A DNA stretch of 64,000 bases from Bilabrum cf. latius (lineage: Eukaryota > Bigyra: Bicosoecida > Bigyra > Bicosoecida), in NCBI GenBank assembly GCA_965178125.1, contig OZ237757.1:124001-188000 (forward strand). The letters run 5' to 3'. A model generated the notes under the pieces. That model worked only from the letters and a program-made list of their open reading frames with translations, searched no databases and was not told where the DNA came from. Below are positions 20,701 through 30,785 of the stretch, one piece after another (position 1 is the stretch's first letter; every line of letters starts with the position of its first letter). A program made the translations under genes and the position numbers.

Positions 20701-22287
20701 CACTGCCACGGCCAGGGGCCCGCAGGACACGAGCATGTCTCGGAGCTTGCCCAGCAGGGGAGCCGGGTCGTCCGTGCGCGTGTACGAGTACCCCAGGGAT
20801 GACTTGCCCACCGAGAGGCCAAGCCGGCGCTGCGTGGCCGCGGCCTGGGTTGCGGCGGTGGCCGCCTGGGCCGCGGTCTGCATGCCGCTCGCGGGCCGGA
20901 TCTTGGACGTGAGCCTATCGCCGAGTTTGCCCAGGGCAGCGTCCGTGGGTGCAGACGATGGCACCGAAGACGAGGGGCCCCCCGTCCCTGGTGCCTGCCC
21001 CTCCAGCCCCCACACGGCCCAGATCGCCATGGCGAACGCGTTGTCGTCCTCAGTCCCCGCGGAGATGTCCGCGTAATAGTCCTCGAACTCGCTCACGTGC
21101 ACCCGCCTCCCCCTCCTCTGCACCCCGAATGTCTCGAGGAACTCCCGAAGCACCTCCTCTTCCCCCCTGCGGCCAGCAAGCACCTGTGGGTGCGCCTTTG
21201 CGTTGAACAGCACCGCCACGTCGTCCATGGACACCTGCCCCGTCCCGCTGACGTCCATCTTGGCAAAGGCCGCGTGGATAGCAGCCCTCCTGGCAGGGGA
21301 CAGCTCCCCGCGGATGAAGTCGCTGAGCGCAGCCGCCCCCGCGCCGCCTCCTCCTGGTCCCCCGTGCGCTCTCTCCAGCCCCACCACGTGCTCCACGAGC
21401 TCCCTCGCGTGTTCCTCCGACAGACGGATCGAGCCACCACGGAAGCTCCCCAGAGCAGCCAGCAGCTGGGCAGCGGAGAGGGAGCCCCCGGTGAGTGCGG
21501 CCTGCGACTCAAGGTGCCTCCTGAGGTAGCAGTGCGTGGCCGTCCCGATCCTGGCCTCTTGTGCCCTGATCTGAGCCGCGATGGAGGACGCATCCTCGGT
21601 GGCTTCCTCCTCCTTGTCGCCGCTGTGGCGGGGGGCCACGGAGGCTGCCTGCCTGCGGAAGTCCTCGCGGTTGAGCAGCCGGTGCACCTGCATCTTCTGC
21701 TCGTGCGTCTCGGGGCATAGCCCCTTTGTTCCCTGGCGGTGGGACCTGGACCTCTGGCAGGCATCGATCGCCTCCGAGGAGGACATGCCGTACACGAGGC
21801 CCAGCAAAATGGAGCCGATGGTGCCCGTGCGGCCGTTCCCGTCGTGGCACTGGAGGTACAGCACCTCCCCTGCCTTGATGTGGGACAGCAGCTTGAGAGC
21901 GAACTGCGCGACGTCCTCGTCCTTGGTCGTGGCCCCGTCCCTCTCCCCGATGGGGAAGTGGATGTAGGACAGCGGCCGGCCGTCGGGGCCCGTCACCTGC
22001 GGCATGCGCCCCGCCTCGGCGATGAGACGCGCGTCCTCTGCGTAGGGTGTGGCCGTGACCACGTTGGAGCCCCCGAACGTGGAGCGGAGCTTGGCACCCT
22101 GCGAGCCCGAGGCGCCCGTGGAGGGCATGTCGTGCTGCAGGCACACAAATGTGGTGACACCGGCCTCGAGCAGCTTGCTCAGATTCGCCACCATGCCCTC
22201 CGTGGACAGGGGGCCTGGATGCGGCCCCGCCAGCAGGTGGTCTCGCACCAGCCAGTTTGACTGCACGGGACCGTGCATCGACTCCAT
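17716..22287 (-). CDS. Phosphatase-like domain fused to calcyphosin-like EF-hand repeats
   Basis: A 1523-residue protein. Residues ~1-200 form a cysteine-phosphatase-like domain: SNWLVRDHLLAGPHPG start, HFPIGERDG loop, and a CX5R signature in VLYLQCHDGNGRTGTIGS. The residue before the Cys is Gln instead of the usual His. The remainder holds several copies of a calcyphosin-type EF-hand module, recognisable by DVSGTGQVSMDDV, a GRRxEEEVLREFLETF helix, and endings such as AGTEDDNAFAMAIWAVWGL and AGIEDDSYFQLMMWNTWGL. Linkers are Gly/Ala-rich. Calcium binding is inferred for the loops that keep D-x-[DS]-x-G; several look degenerate. It probably acts as a calcium-responsive scaffold or phosphatase, perhaps ciliary, but that is a guess. 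No TAG in 1524 codons; stop is TAA. ATG 22287 lies just after an acceptor-like TTCGCAG, so an upstream exon may exist. Confidence 0.82.
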   Translation of the reverse strand: MESMHGPVQSNWLVRDHLLAGPHPGPLSTEGMVANLSKLLEAGVTTFVCLQHDMPSTGASGSQGAKLRSTFGGSNVVTATPYAEDARLIAEAGRMPQVTGPDGRPLSYIHFPIGERDGATTKDEDVAQFALKLLSHIKAGEVLYLQCHDGNGRTGTIGSILLGLVYGMSSSEAIDACQRSRSHRQGTKGLCPETHEQKMQVHRLLNREDFRRQAASVAPRHSGDKEEEATEDASSIAAQIRAQEARIGTATHCYLRRHLESQAALTGGSLSAAQLLAALGSFRGGSIRLSEEHARELVEHVVGLERAHGGPGGGGAGAAALSDFIRGELSPARRAAIHAAFAKMDVSGTGQVSMDDVAVLFNAKAHPQVLAGRRGEEEVLREFLETFGVQRRGRRVHVSEFEDYYADISAGTEDDNAFAMAIWAVWGLEGQAPGTGGPSSSVPSSAPTDAALGKLGDRLTSKIRPASGMQTAAQAATAATQAAATQRRLGLSVGKSSLGYSYTRTDDPAPLLGKLRDMLVSCGPLAVAVLRERMLARDEDGDGAVHEGQWRAALEDVGMTLSPPTSDAAFLADAVFGVLARESPTAGRPVIVVEEFHSQLRGRMNAARRALVVQAWERLERAVGGGDAQGAIPLEELGARFVPQGHPTVRAGRRTQEAIMGDFLQALGQGEAPYPGSLGPTPGSGMSGRVVRLPYFELLMEGVSCGASTDEELGLVLWSCFDTKPRGAVGSGGSHGVGGGAPRTPSRRGGGAGTAASLTGRARTDEDGILRSMTRLGSQAAGLDHSYSAKAQFVSHPAMQQNAQVAGTGAASTAAMRSPYATRAGYGMGPAMGKRGLGGEEHPLQSPAGPTAGARAAAARRGPVGLPDGLRAAAEAEHAAEQARLAQSPRAQARGDDYLGFGRDRGRRRYGQALALQESQQALQSFKPDAPGAAPVEEELRRMRQEFRFSHGGGGAGGAPTTPGRGGGSGGPSNGSGGAGVAASAVARIRGRVVPRGLRGVVGFAHALGVGLATSRELGDLPSESLCSPDDLSRRLSELGVGLSPEELASLEGAFRDPATGAVACGQLARAVMGELSPQQKGLVAKAYDKLMAEAQAAAGVDTPVRAVPVSRCRETFDPSAHPECASGRRQEADVLREFLETFYPDAGEEAPVRLGDFEAWHAALAATLGSEGGDFFAVAVWGGWRMQSDPRAGAGGAPAGALTGTQGGPVVGSPFGSPRGVVPAGAVRRHEEHVTGGGAPVVRDMRKMSGGGHAAGGGSMVASGWGIEREGYAQASVGEMIGGRAGAGEGSTLAYRAASSRDPALRAKAEAEAKAMAGGEADPVQYALQRLRGSMARRGPDGFIKFARIVRGQDGSRRGALTGTQFKGALEKAGLGCTDGELGALFVRFDAGAGAVSTGLISVGAFLQGLAGKPAPFRLALVDRAFRRLDRRGTGTITTSDLARAYQARHLSSVKSGRQTAQEALEEFLLPFREQAGVGPRDEAPVSRAQWNESFALLSAGIEDDSYFQLMMWNTWGLGGGN

Positions 22288-22832
22288 GCCTGCGAACGAG
22301 GGGAGCGGCGTAGGGATGCATCGAAGAGATTGCTCATGGAGCTGTATGTACGAGCTTCGTACATGCAAGCACCGCACCGACCGGCGAGGTAGCCGCTTGC
22401 GACACGGATCCGAGCGAGTGAACCGCCACACGTCCGAACACGTGAAAGTTGCCCAACAACCTTTGTCCCAGGTCTACACGCACAAACATGATATTTAACT
22501 TGCAGTGCGCTGTGAAAACATCGAGCGAGGCTACTGTAGCGACCAGTTTCCGCCATGAGACTCACGATGTGGCGGAGCAGGAGGAAAAGCTTGCATCTTC
22601 GCGTTCCGGGTCGCCCAGAAGGAAGCCATTGCGCTTTCTATCTAGTCACTACCGATCCAAAACACAAATAACGTATAGCACCGTTGTACTATATACGGAT
22701 CTGGCGAGGGTTGCACCGCAATGCAGAGCCCGCGCGAGTTGCCGGTGAGACGTAACGTGCAGTTTAAACCCCCAAAATCATAAATCGGATCGACAGGACC
22801 ACGCTATATGGCCAGTCTACGCCGTCGTAGGG
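22288..22832. other. Divergent intergenic region
   Basis: Between the phosphatase/EF-hand gene (-) and PRPF19 (+). AT-richer toward 22640-22830. May contain a 5' exon of the minus-strand gene. No other structure seen. Confidence 0.4.
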
Positions 22833-24937
22833 ATGTTTTGCTCCAGTGAGACGATGTTACATACATCCAGTATTAGAATGCATGTCGTGGTATGTTGTAG
22901 TGCCTGCTTGTGGAAAGAATGGGGCCATATTCATCGCTTCACCTCTTAGCGATTTCAAGATGTGCATGCCTGTCTTGGCCCCAGAGCTTCGTGGTCCATT
23001 GTACGCAAACCATGTACGATGATCATGTGAATGCATCTGACTGGTTCGGCTGAACGCTGTTAGTACGGCTCAGTCCGCCCACCTACCGCGCCCTACCTGC
23101 AGTCCCCCAAAGCACGTCTGCCGCTTCGGACGCCCTCATTGATATAGTTCGGCACCATGCCGCTGAAACAAGATGTTTACCTGCTCCTGCCTGCGCAGTC
23201 TCTGGCGAAGTCCCTCGGGACCCTGTCGTGGATCCCGCCACGGGCATGCTGTTCGAGCGCTCGCTCATCGAGAAGCACCTGCAGCTCACAGGCACGAATC
23301 CCTCCACTGGAGAGCCCCTGGACAAGGCCTCTCTAGTATCGGTCAAGTCACAGGCCCCCCAGCGCCCCCGCCCTCCGTCGATGACCTCCTTCCCCTCCAT
23401 GCTGGCTGCCTTCTAGTAGGAGTGGGACGGGCTCATGCTTGAGACGGCCAAGATGCGCACCGAGCTGGACTCCACGAGGCAGAACCTAGCCAGGGCGCTG
23501 TACCAGTACGACGCCGCATGCAGGGTCATCGTGCGGCTGCAGAAAGAGAGGGACGAGTCTAGGGCGGCGCTGGCGGCGGCGCAGCAGGGGCTGGCCATGG
23601 CGCACGTTGGCGCCGCGCAGGTAGGTTCCGCAGGGGACAACGGGGGGGCGGGGGCGGCGGCGGCGGCCGGGGCCGCATCCGGCGCCGGTGCCTCTTCGGG
23701 TCCCCAGGGGCTGGCCGGGCTGGAGGGGGATGCGCTGGCGGCCGCCGTGTTCGCCCGCGCTGACGAGTGCAGCCAGAGGCTGAGCAAGCGGCGGGTCGGT
23801 CGCAAGCCAGCGAAGAGCCTCGCCACGCAGGCCTCCGTCGGGGCCTACGGCGAGACGTCGTCCTTTGCGCCCCACAGCAGCGACAGGGGTCAGGTGCACT
23901 GCATGGCACTGCACCCGGACCGGGATGGCGTGGTTGCAACCGGCGGTGCGGACAAGGCCGTGGTGCTGTGGGACTCTGCGGAGGGGCGGCAGGTGACTCG
24001 GCTGGAGGGGCTGGGCAAGGCTCCCTGCTTCGTGGGTGTGCTCGGCAGCACGGAGGGAGCGATGGGGGCGGGCGGCGCGGGGGCGGGGATGGTGCTAGCG
24101 GGCAGCGGCGCGGGTGACGTGCTCGGCTGGAGGTCATCGTCATCGTCGGAGGGGGGTGACGAGTGGGGCGCGGTGCTGAAGTCGGCCCCGCACGGAGGGG
24201 CGGCCATCGTGGCGGGCGCGGTGCACCCCGCCGGCGACCTCGTCCTCACGGCTGGGTCGGACGGGCGCTGGGCGGGCACGGAGCTGTCGCGAGGCACGGT
24301 GGTCTGCGGGGCGGCGACGGAGTCCAGCAGATCGGGCGCCTCGTCCTCGTCATCCTCCTCATCGGGTGCCGCCGTGGAAGCCTCCCGGCGGCCCGGGGCG
24401 CTGTCGGTGCACCCCGACGGCGGGCTCGTGGGGGTTGCAACCGGGCCCGTGGTGGAGGTGTGGGACCTCAGGGCCAGCGGGGTGCAGCTGAAGCTGCACG
24501 ACCCGGGGCAGGCCGCGGCCGTGCGGTCCATCGCCTTCAACGAGAACGGCTACCTGGCAGCAACGGGTGACGCTGGAGGCGCGGTGCGGCTGTGGGACGT
24601 GAGGCAGCCGTCGGTCAAGCACATGTCCGAGCTGGCGGGGGCAGCCGATGCGGCACAGGGGAGTGGGGCCGCGGCGGCGGTGGCTGACGGCGTGAGGTGC
24701 GTCCGGTTCGACTGGTCGGGGCGGTACCTGGGCGTGGCGCTGGGGGGTCGGGTGGAGGTGCTGGGCGTCAAGAAGTGGAAGCAGCTGGCTAGTGTGGTTC
24801 CGCAGGGAGAGGGCGCGGCGCCGTGCTGCCTTGGGTTTGGGAAGGACGCCAAGACGATGTTTGTGGGCGGCGGAGACAGGCTGGTGCGGGTGTTCGGGGC
24901 TGGTGCTGGCGCAGGGCAGCAGGGTATGCAGCAGTGA
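22833..24937 (+). CDS. PRPF19: Pre-mRNA-processing factor 19 (PRP19), U-box E3 ligase
   Basis: Core subunit of the Prp19/NineTeen complex of the spliceosome. Exon 1 is only 13 nt (22833-22845, coding MFCS plus one base; donor GTGAGA). Exon 2 is 23199-24937; the junction gives MFCSISGEVPRDPVVDP, a canonical U-box start. The U-box continues with GMLFERSLIEKHL and PSTGEPLD. Next is the tetramerising coiled coil, with ALYQYDAACRVIVRLQKERD nearly identical to other PRP19s. A Gly/Ala linker leads to the C-terminal WD40 propeller (HCMALHPDRDGVVATGGADK, LAATGDAGGAVRLWDVRQ). Two adjacent TAG codons at 23414-23419 give LAAF-TAG-TAG-EWDGLML, where plants have TFQNEWDGLML and animals ALQDEWDAVML. 583 residues, TGA stop. 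Confidence 0.95.
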
Positions 24938-25625
24938 TGTTCGGTGTGGTGCGTGGTGCGTGGTGCGTGGCGTGTGCGTGGGAGCATGCTGGATGGGTAC
25001 GCCTTATCCTCCTTGGAGAGTTTGGTGTGTTAGAGGCCTGCATGGGCTACCTACATTCTGCCTTGGCCTGTCCGTGGTCGGTGGGCAGCAGCCGCTTCAG
25101 GTTGGGTGATTCCGTGAAGCCATGCTCTCGTCGGAGGTGGGGGGGATTGTCCTTGGGATCACTCGTCGGCGAACAAGTGCCGCCCAGCCACTGGAAGGTG
25201 GCCAAGTACACCCGGTGCTCGATCCAGATCCAGATCCAGACCTCGGGTGATGAGGTGCTGCTCCGGGTATCCAAAGGAGACACATGCGGCTTCAGTACCA
25301 CTGCAAGCGTATCTAGCGGTTTCAAAGCAAGTACGTATTTTCTTGAAATGCAGTCGTGGTCCATAATATATGCGTACACCCCTTCTTACTCGTAGCGGGC
25401 GCCCATTCGAAGGATCCAATCAGATCCGGAAATTGCACGCTACTTGCCAGCTAAATCGGTTTGGATCCACAAAGCTTGGCTGCACACCAGCGATTACGAG
25501 CATAGCCCATCACAGCGATAATTTGCTCATTGCGAACAGCAGCTAGGCGATTCATTTTTAACTGTTGCTTACAACCGTGTGCAGCGTCGAGGTATTGGGA
25601 CATTTGTGTATTGCTTTTGCTGCAA
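24938..25625. other. Intergenic region, no gene recognised
   Basis: Begins with short GT-rich direct repeats (GCGTGGT) just after the PRPF19 stop. Open frames here lack recognisable motifs. The 3' part is AT-richer and precedes the Myb gene. Confidence 0.4.
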
Positions 25626-27484
25626 ATGTCGCAACGATCTGGCAGGTGGCTGCAAGAGGAGCACGACCAATTCGAGCTTGCCCTACAGGAGTTCGGTAAA
25701 GACTGGAAGAAAATATAGGAATACGTCCCGACGCGAACTGTCGTACAGATCCGCACGCATGCCCAGGTGAGTCCGGCTTGCCGGGCTAAGGAAATGAGCC
25801 AGGCTTGTTGGCCTGCTTGCCGAGCTGTCAATGCCAACGACATGGCACTACTATGCCGAATAGATACACTGTATTGTCATCGCAGAAATATTTTGATAAG
25901 CTGAGCAAGAGTGGGCAGAAGCTGCCAGAGTTCATCGCCGACGTAAGAGTTGTCGCCCACGTGGGCATGCCGTGCACCATCAACTGAAGCATACCTCATG
26001 ATATCAGCATCAGCGTGACGAATCGTATCATTCCAAGGTTTTTGCAGGATGTTGTCGCCCAAGGATCGTCTTCCAGACCGGTGATAAGCACCGCGCAGAA
26101 ACGTACCGCTCGGGGCCGGGGCGACAAGGCGCGACAAGGGGCAGGCGGAGCAGGACGCCGGCAGAGGGGCAAGCAGCAAAGCAGTGGCCGTCAAGTTGCA
26201 GCCGAGGCGGCGCTCCATAGCACGTACCACCCCATGCCAGGCGTGCCGCACGTGCCTGCCTCAGGCGTGGATTAGGACGCGGGGGGTGCAGTGGGGCTGG
26301 GCCCCAGGGGAGGGGGAGGGTCTATGCTTGGAAGCAAGCGCGGGTTCTCGGGGTCGGACGCTTCAGGTCGCCCGAGTAAGGGCCGCAGAATCGGGATGGG
26401 GTACGATTCCGGCGAAGGGGCGGGTGCGGGTGCAGGTGTAGGGGCGGGCTTTCCCGACGCGACTGGGGACGCGAGCGGTGCGATGGCACTGGCGCAGATC
26501 GCGAGCCGGTCGTATTTGTCCCATCAGCAGCAGCAGCAGCAGCCCTATGGATACCAAGGTGGCCTGCCCAGCGGGGACGGCATTGGCATGCAGCCGGGCA
26601 TTCCTTCTGCATTGCCTTGGGGAGCCATGGGAATCCCAGCTGCAGGCCTCCTCCCAGTGCCCGTGGGGTACCCCCCCATGCTGGGGACGCCCGCCCCCAT
26701 GATACCCCCGGGGCGCTCGCTGACCCTCCGACACGCGCGCCTGACCACGGCGCATCCCAGCGATGACCTTGGCCTGGTTCTGGAGGACGGAGACTCCTTC
26801 CCCATGGTCAAGGAGCTGCCCAGGCTCAGGAGGGCTGGCCCGGGCGAGGCGGCCAAGCAGCAGCCGGGGACCGGCCTGGGGGTATCTGCTTCCTCTGCTT
26901 CCTCTGCCTCTTCTGCATTGTCGTCATCCGGAGGGGTGGGTGAAGGAGGTCTCGTGGACGGCGTGACGGCCACAAGCGGAGCTGTATAGGTGGGCAACTG
27001 CCTGGTGGGGGTCAGCGGGGTTCTGTGTTACGGTCTGAGCGCCGCCGCTGCCCTGCAGGTGATCGACGCAGCGAGGCAACAGGCCACTAGCAGGTCTGTG
27101 GTCCTGCATTTCTCCAACCAGGCCCCCCCCGCCAGGTCTCAGCCGCTTGCCAAGACGCACATCCAGCAGGCAGTGGGGCAGCTCTTCTCCAAGCTCGAGC
27201 TGCAGCGGGTGCAGTCGGCGGTGGAGAAACACATGGAGTAGCTGAAGAGCAACGGGGTGCCTCTCTCGGCCACAGGGCTGGCGGGGGCAGGGGCAGGGGC
27301 AGGGCCAAATGCAGGGGCAGGGGCTAGCGCCAGCAGCAGCAGCAGCAGCAGCGCGAGCGAGGCCCCGGCAATTGTAGACACTGCTAGTGCTGCGATGAGC
27401 AATGTGACCAGCTCAGGAACTGAAACGCAGCCAGCAAATGCTGGCACTGGGGACCTTGGTAGCGCGGGAGGCGGCGTTGGGTAA
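25626..27484 (+). CDS. SHAQKYF-class single-repeat Myb transcription factor
   Basis: Exons 25626-25766, 25886-25942, 26048-26989 and 27059-27484 give 521 residues. The first two exons encode the Myb/SANT repeat: RWLQEEHDQFELALQEFG, KDWKKI-TAG-EYVPTRTVVQIR, then THAQ|KYFDKLSKSGQKLP, split by the intron inside the SHAQKYF-type motif (here THAQKYF). Relatives in plants, oomycetes and Dictyostelium bind I-box/evening-element-like DNA. The C-terminal part is Gln/Gly/Ser-rich with one conserved-looking helical block (KTHIQQAVGQLFSKLELQRV). In-frame TAGs are at 25716-25718, 26273-26275, 26987-26989 and 27239-27241. The first occupies a position that is Gln or Glu in the family (KIQEFV/KIEDFV). The third intron (69 bp) is phase-neutral and stop-free, so retention would also give a protein. 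Ends in TAA. Confidence 0.88.
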
Positions 27485-27962
27485 AGGCATTAAAATGATT
27501 TTCTGCGTCGCTCCAAGGGGCGCATGTGTTTGTATCATGATAGGTTAAAGCATACACCCAACTCCCACCCAACTATAGCCTCTGAGCGCTCTGCTGTCTT
27601 ATCAACCTGGGTTTCGTTGACGTCCAAGCACTGGCAAGATCCTCATAGCGTACTTTGGCCTGGTTTGCGCATTGTTTCCTAAATTTTGGATATAAAAATC
27701 AATACTTTGCGAGTTTATAACTAGCATAAGAAGACATAAATCAAAAATATTGTTCGCGGATGCACAATAGACGAGAAAATAGAGAGATATGCACCATGGC
27801 CAGTTGCGCCACGCAAAGTGTCCGGAGCCAGAAGGCCATTGGTCGCACCAGAGTTCTTTCACACTTGCTGGTGGCGAAAATCGCGTTAAATTGGGTACGC
27901 ATTCTTTCACGGGTATATTTGAACCCATAGTTTGACCAACAGAGGCAAGAAGGACCGTTGTC
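27485..27962. other. AT-rich intergenic region
   Basis: Separates the Myb gene from HGH1. Clearly AT-richer around 27660-27790. No coding signal on either strand. Confidence 0.5.
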
Positions 27963-29824
27963 ATGTCAGAATCCTCCGGAGAGGGGAATGCACTTAAGGA
28001 ACTCATGGAAATGCTGTTTCACCCCAGAGAGGATGTAAGGATATGCTTTTCAAAGTGGCTCGAGATAATTAATGTGTGCCTTTCGTTCTTCCGTACGGCG
28101 TGTCGACGAGTGCTACCATGCAATAGGCACATGGCATCCCTTTCCAATCTTGTCAAGCGCAGGTTCGAGCAAGTGCCGCCCAGATTGTGAGCGGGCTAGC
28201 AGCCGACACCGGCGGGCGGGATGCGCTTTTCACCACTGGAATTGCTGGAAAGCTCGCTCGCTTGCTTGGGGACGAGCCGGCCGTGGCTAGGCATGCGGCG
28301 GACGCACTCGTGAATCTCTCGGACGAAGGTCGGTTTCTGCACCAGATGCTGGACATCAAGGTGGTCCGCATGGTCATGGATAGCATACGCTCCCCTCGAT
28401 GCCAACACCGGCGCGCGGCCGTGATGCTTCTCAGCAACCTCTGCCTGACGCCCGAGGGTTGCATCCAGCTGCTGCAGCGCGACGAGGACGACGGCCGCCT
28501 CATGGGGCTCTACCTCAGGCAGCTGCTGCACTGGATGCTCAAGGGGCCGCCTAGATCGGCCTCGGGAAGCGGTCCCCGCGCCGACGCGCCCCGCTCCTCA
28601 ACCGCCACCCCGGGCGCGTCGAGCAGCGAGGCAGACGAGATGGAGTACGCCGGCCTTGTGCTGCAGAACGTCACTACCTTGAGCGAGGCCAGGAAATTGC
28701 TGCTGGACCGAGAGAGGAAGATCGTGCCGGACCTGCTGCTGCAGCTGCGCTCGCCCTCCGTGGTGAGAAGGCGCGGCGCCAGCGGAACCTTGAAGAACCT
28801 GTGCTTCCACGTGGACCAGCTGGACGCCCTCGCCGAACCTTCGCTGGGGTTCATCGAGGCGGCCACGCGCCCCCTGGTGGGGCCAGAGGCGCGGAGCGCC
28901 GAGCTGCGCGCGGACATGCCCGCCGCCTGGCTGGAGATGGGCTCTGCCAAGCAGCGCGAGAGGGACCCTGTCACCCGGCGGAACCTGCTCGAGATCCTGT
29001 CCATGCTCGCGGGCAGCCGGCTGGCCAGGGAACAAATGAGGGCCATGCGGGTGTATGAGGTGGTGCGCGACCTGCACGTGTGGCTGGAGGGTCACAGCGA
29101 GGAGGAGACGTGCGAGCCAGCGGAGGCGAGGGGGGCGAGGCAGGCGCGGGAGGCTGCTTACCTGGAGGCGAGGGGGGTGGGGGCCGAGGGGGTGGGGCCT
29201 AAAGCGGGCGGAGTGGCCGCGGGCGAGAAGGCGGAGCCGGGGGCGGCCAGCGGTGCAGGTGCGGATGGGGGCTCCCCTGCTTAGGCGGGCGATAGCAAGG
29301 TGTCTACAGGCGATAGCAAGGTGTCCACAGGCGATAGCACGGGCGATAGCAAGGGTCAGCTCCTGGCCGGTGTGTCTCCTGACGAGGCCGATATGGAGGA
29401 AGAGAACCCCTTGTCGGCGGACGATCTCAGGACCGTGAATGCGGTGAGCACGATCGCAGATTTCTTGCACCGCGACGAGGAGGGCCCCCCGGTGCTGCCA
29501 GGCAGCAAGGGGACGGGCAGCGGTGAGGAGGAGGGGGCTGCCGCGGGTGGGTCGGGGTCTGAAGCCGGGGCAGGGGCAGGGTCAGGGGCACCCTCGGGGG
29601 CCGCAGCAGGGAGCGAGGAGGGTTCATCGCATGGCGGTGCGGAGAAACTGGCTGGCAGCACACGAGAGGCTGCGCTGACAGAGCTGGACCCGTTCGCTTC
29701 CCCCCACGCGGCCGAGGCTGCAGCCCTGCTGGTCAAAGGGGGGGTCGGGGGCGGGGGGCGCGGTGGTGCCGGGGCAGTTGCCGGTGCCGCAGTGGATCTG
29801 GCGGGAATGGGCGACATGGACTGA
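27963..29824 (+). CDS. HGH1: HGH1 (FAM203) armadillo-like protein
   Basis: Two exons, 27963-28034 and 28163-29824 (donor GTAAGG, acceptor GCGCAG), 577 residues. HGH1 is a TRiC-cooperating chaperone for eEF2 in yeast. Armadillo-type helices start with LMEMLFHPREDVR|VRASAAQIVSGLA, then RHAADALVNLSDE and RRAAVMLLSNLCLTPEG, all typical. The C-terminal signature is present: DPVTRRNLLEILSMLAGSR...EQMRAMRVYEVVRDLHVW, a Glu-rich stretch, then DLRTVNAVSTIADFLHRDEE. The in-frame TAG at 29282-29284 lies in a Gly/Asp/Ser insertion that separates the last two conserved blocks, so stopping there would remove the second. A disordered Gly/Ala/Ser tail makes it ~190 residues longer than human HGH1. Stop is TGA. 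Convergent with the next gene. Confidence 0.88.
29288..29353 (+). repeat. 21-bp in-frame tandem repeat in HGH1
   Basis: Two full copies and two shortened copies of GGCGATAGCAAG plus GTGTCTACA, coding GDSKVST. They start right after the read-through TAG. Confidence 0.8.
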
Positions 29825-30019
29825 GCACTGTGTGACAAAGAGATTTGATCTGCCAGTGTGCTGCAATCTATTTTGATGACGCAGCACGCCCGGTGTTTGC
29901 GACTGATTGCGCTCGCGCAGCAAGCCTGTCTCCAAGCGCACGCTGCAAGTCAGCACCGAGCACATTGTCAATTCGCACATCGCTCGTACTGCATCGTATC
30001 GACTGCAATCCGCTGACGC

Positions 30020-30640
30020 TCACTGCCTGGCGTCGTCTTGCAAGCGAGCCCGCCTCGCCTGCTCCAGCCAGTCCTCCAGAGCATCGTCTGCGGCAGGGGC
30101 TGGCGCCGCATTTGCTTCCCCGCCCCCTTCTTTGGGACTAGAAGTAACTTCGATATGAGGCTGGTGGCTCTCCTGTGCAGTAGTGCCAGTGTGGCCAGCA
30201 TCTTGGAGCATCCGCTCAAAGTCAATCTCTGCCTGGCGGGCAGCACGCTCCTCTATGCTATCATACGCCGGTGGCCCCATGATTGACAGTTCGTTTGCTT
30301 TCACTGGTTCGTCTCCTTCCCGATGGTACCTGGATTCCCTGAGCTGTCGAAGCCTGTTCTAGTACGCCACCCGAATCATTTCATACCTGGTTCTAGCCTC
30401 TTCATCGTCTGGGCGTTCCTGCGCCAATAAGTCGTACTTTTGAACTTCCTCGGCGATAATTTCTTCCTCGGTCATCGGTCTGTCTATTCCATGCTCATCT
30501 GGAGTGATACGCAGCGGGTTGCCGCTGCGACGAGCTGCTGCCATCCATACCCCAGAGGCTGCACCGAGACCGAGGACACCCCAAGTTACATAGTTTGCCA
30601 GTCGTGGGGGGATAGACAAAATGTGTCCAAACAGCCTCAT
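30020..30640 (-). CDS. Small single-pass membrane protein of unknown function
   Basis: A 206-residue protein, ATG at 30640. A hydrophobic segment (YVTWGVLGLGAASGVWMAAA, about residues 17-36) follows a short N-terminus and is followed by basic residues. Then comes a charged, probably helical region (TEEEIIAEEVQKYDLLAQ, DDEEARTRYEMIRVAY). One in-frame TAG at 30359-30361 joins this to NRLRQLRESRYHREGDEP and a C-terminal half with EERAARQAEIDFERML and EDWLEQARRARLQD. Composition is regular throughout. The topology resembles small mitochondrial or ER membrane proteins, but no family is recognised. Stop is TGA. Divergent from the TM2 gene with 145 bp between. Confidence 0.75.
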
Positions 30641-30785
30641 TTCAACCGAAGCACCGCGGCATTCGCAGAGTGCTTGGCAAATCCTGGTCCTATCCTCGAA
30701 GCTTCCAAAGTGCTCGCTACAATATTTCTTTGTCCGCGCGCCATGCTGAGCACAGGAACCCCAGCGCCCCGTCCGCGGGGTAATT

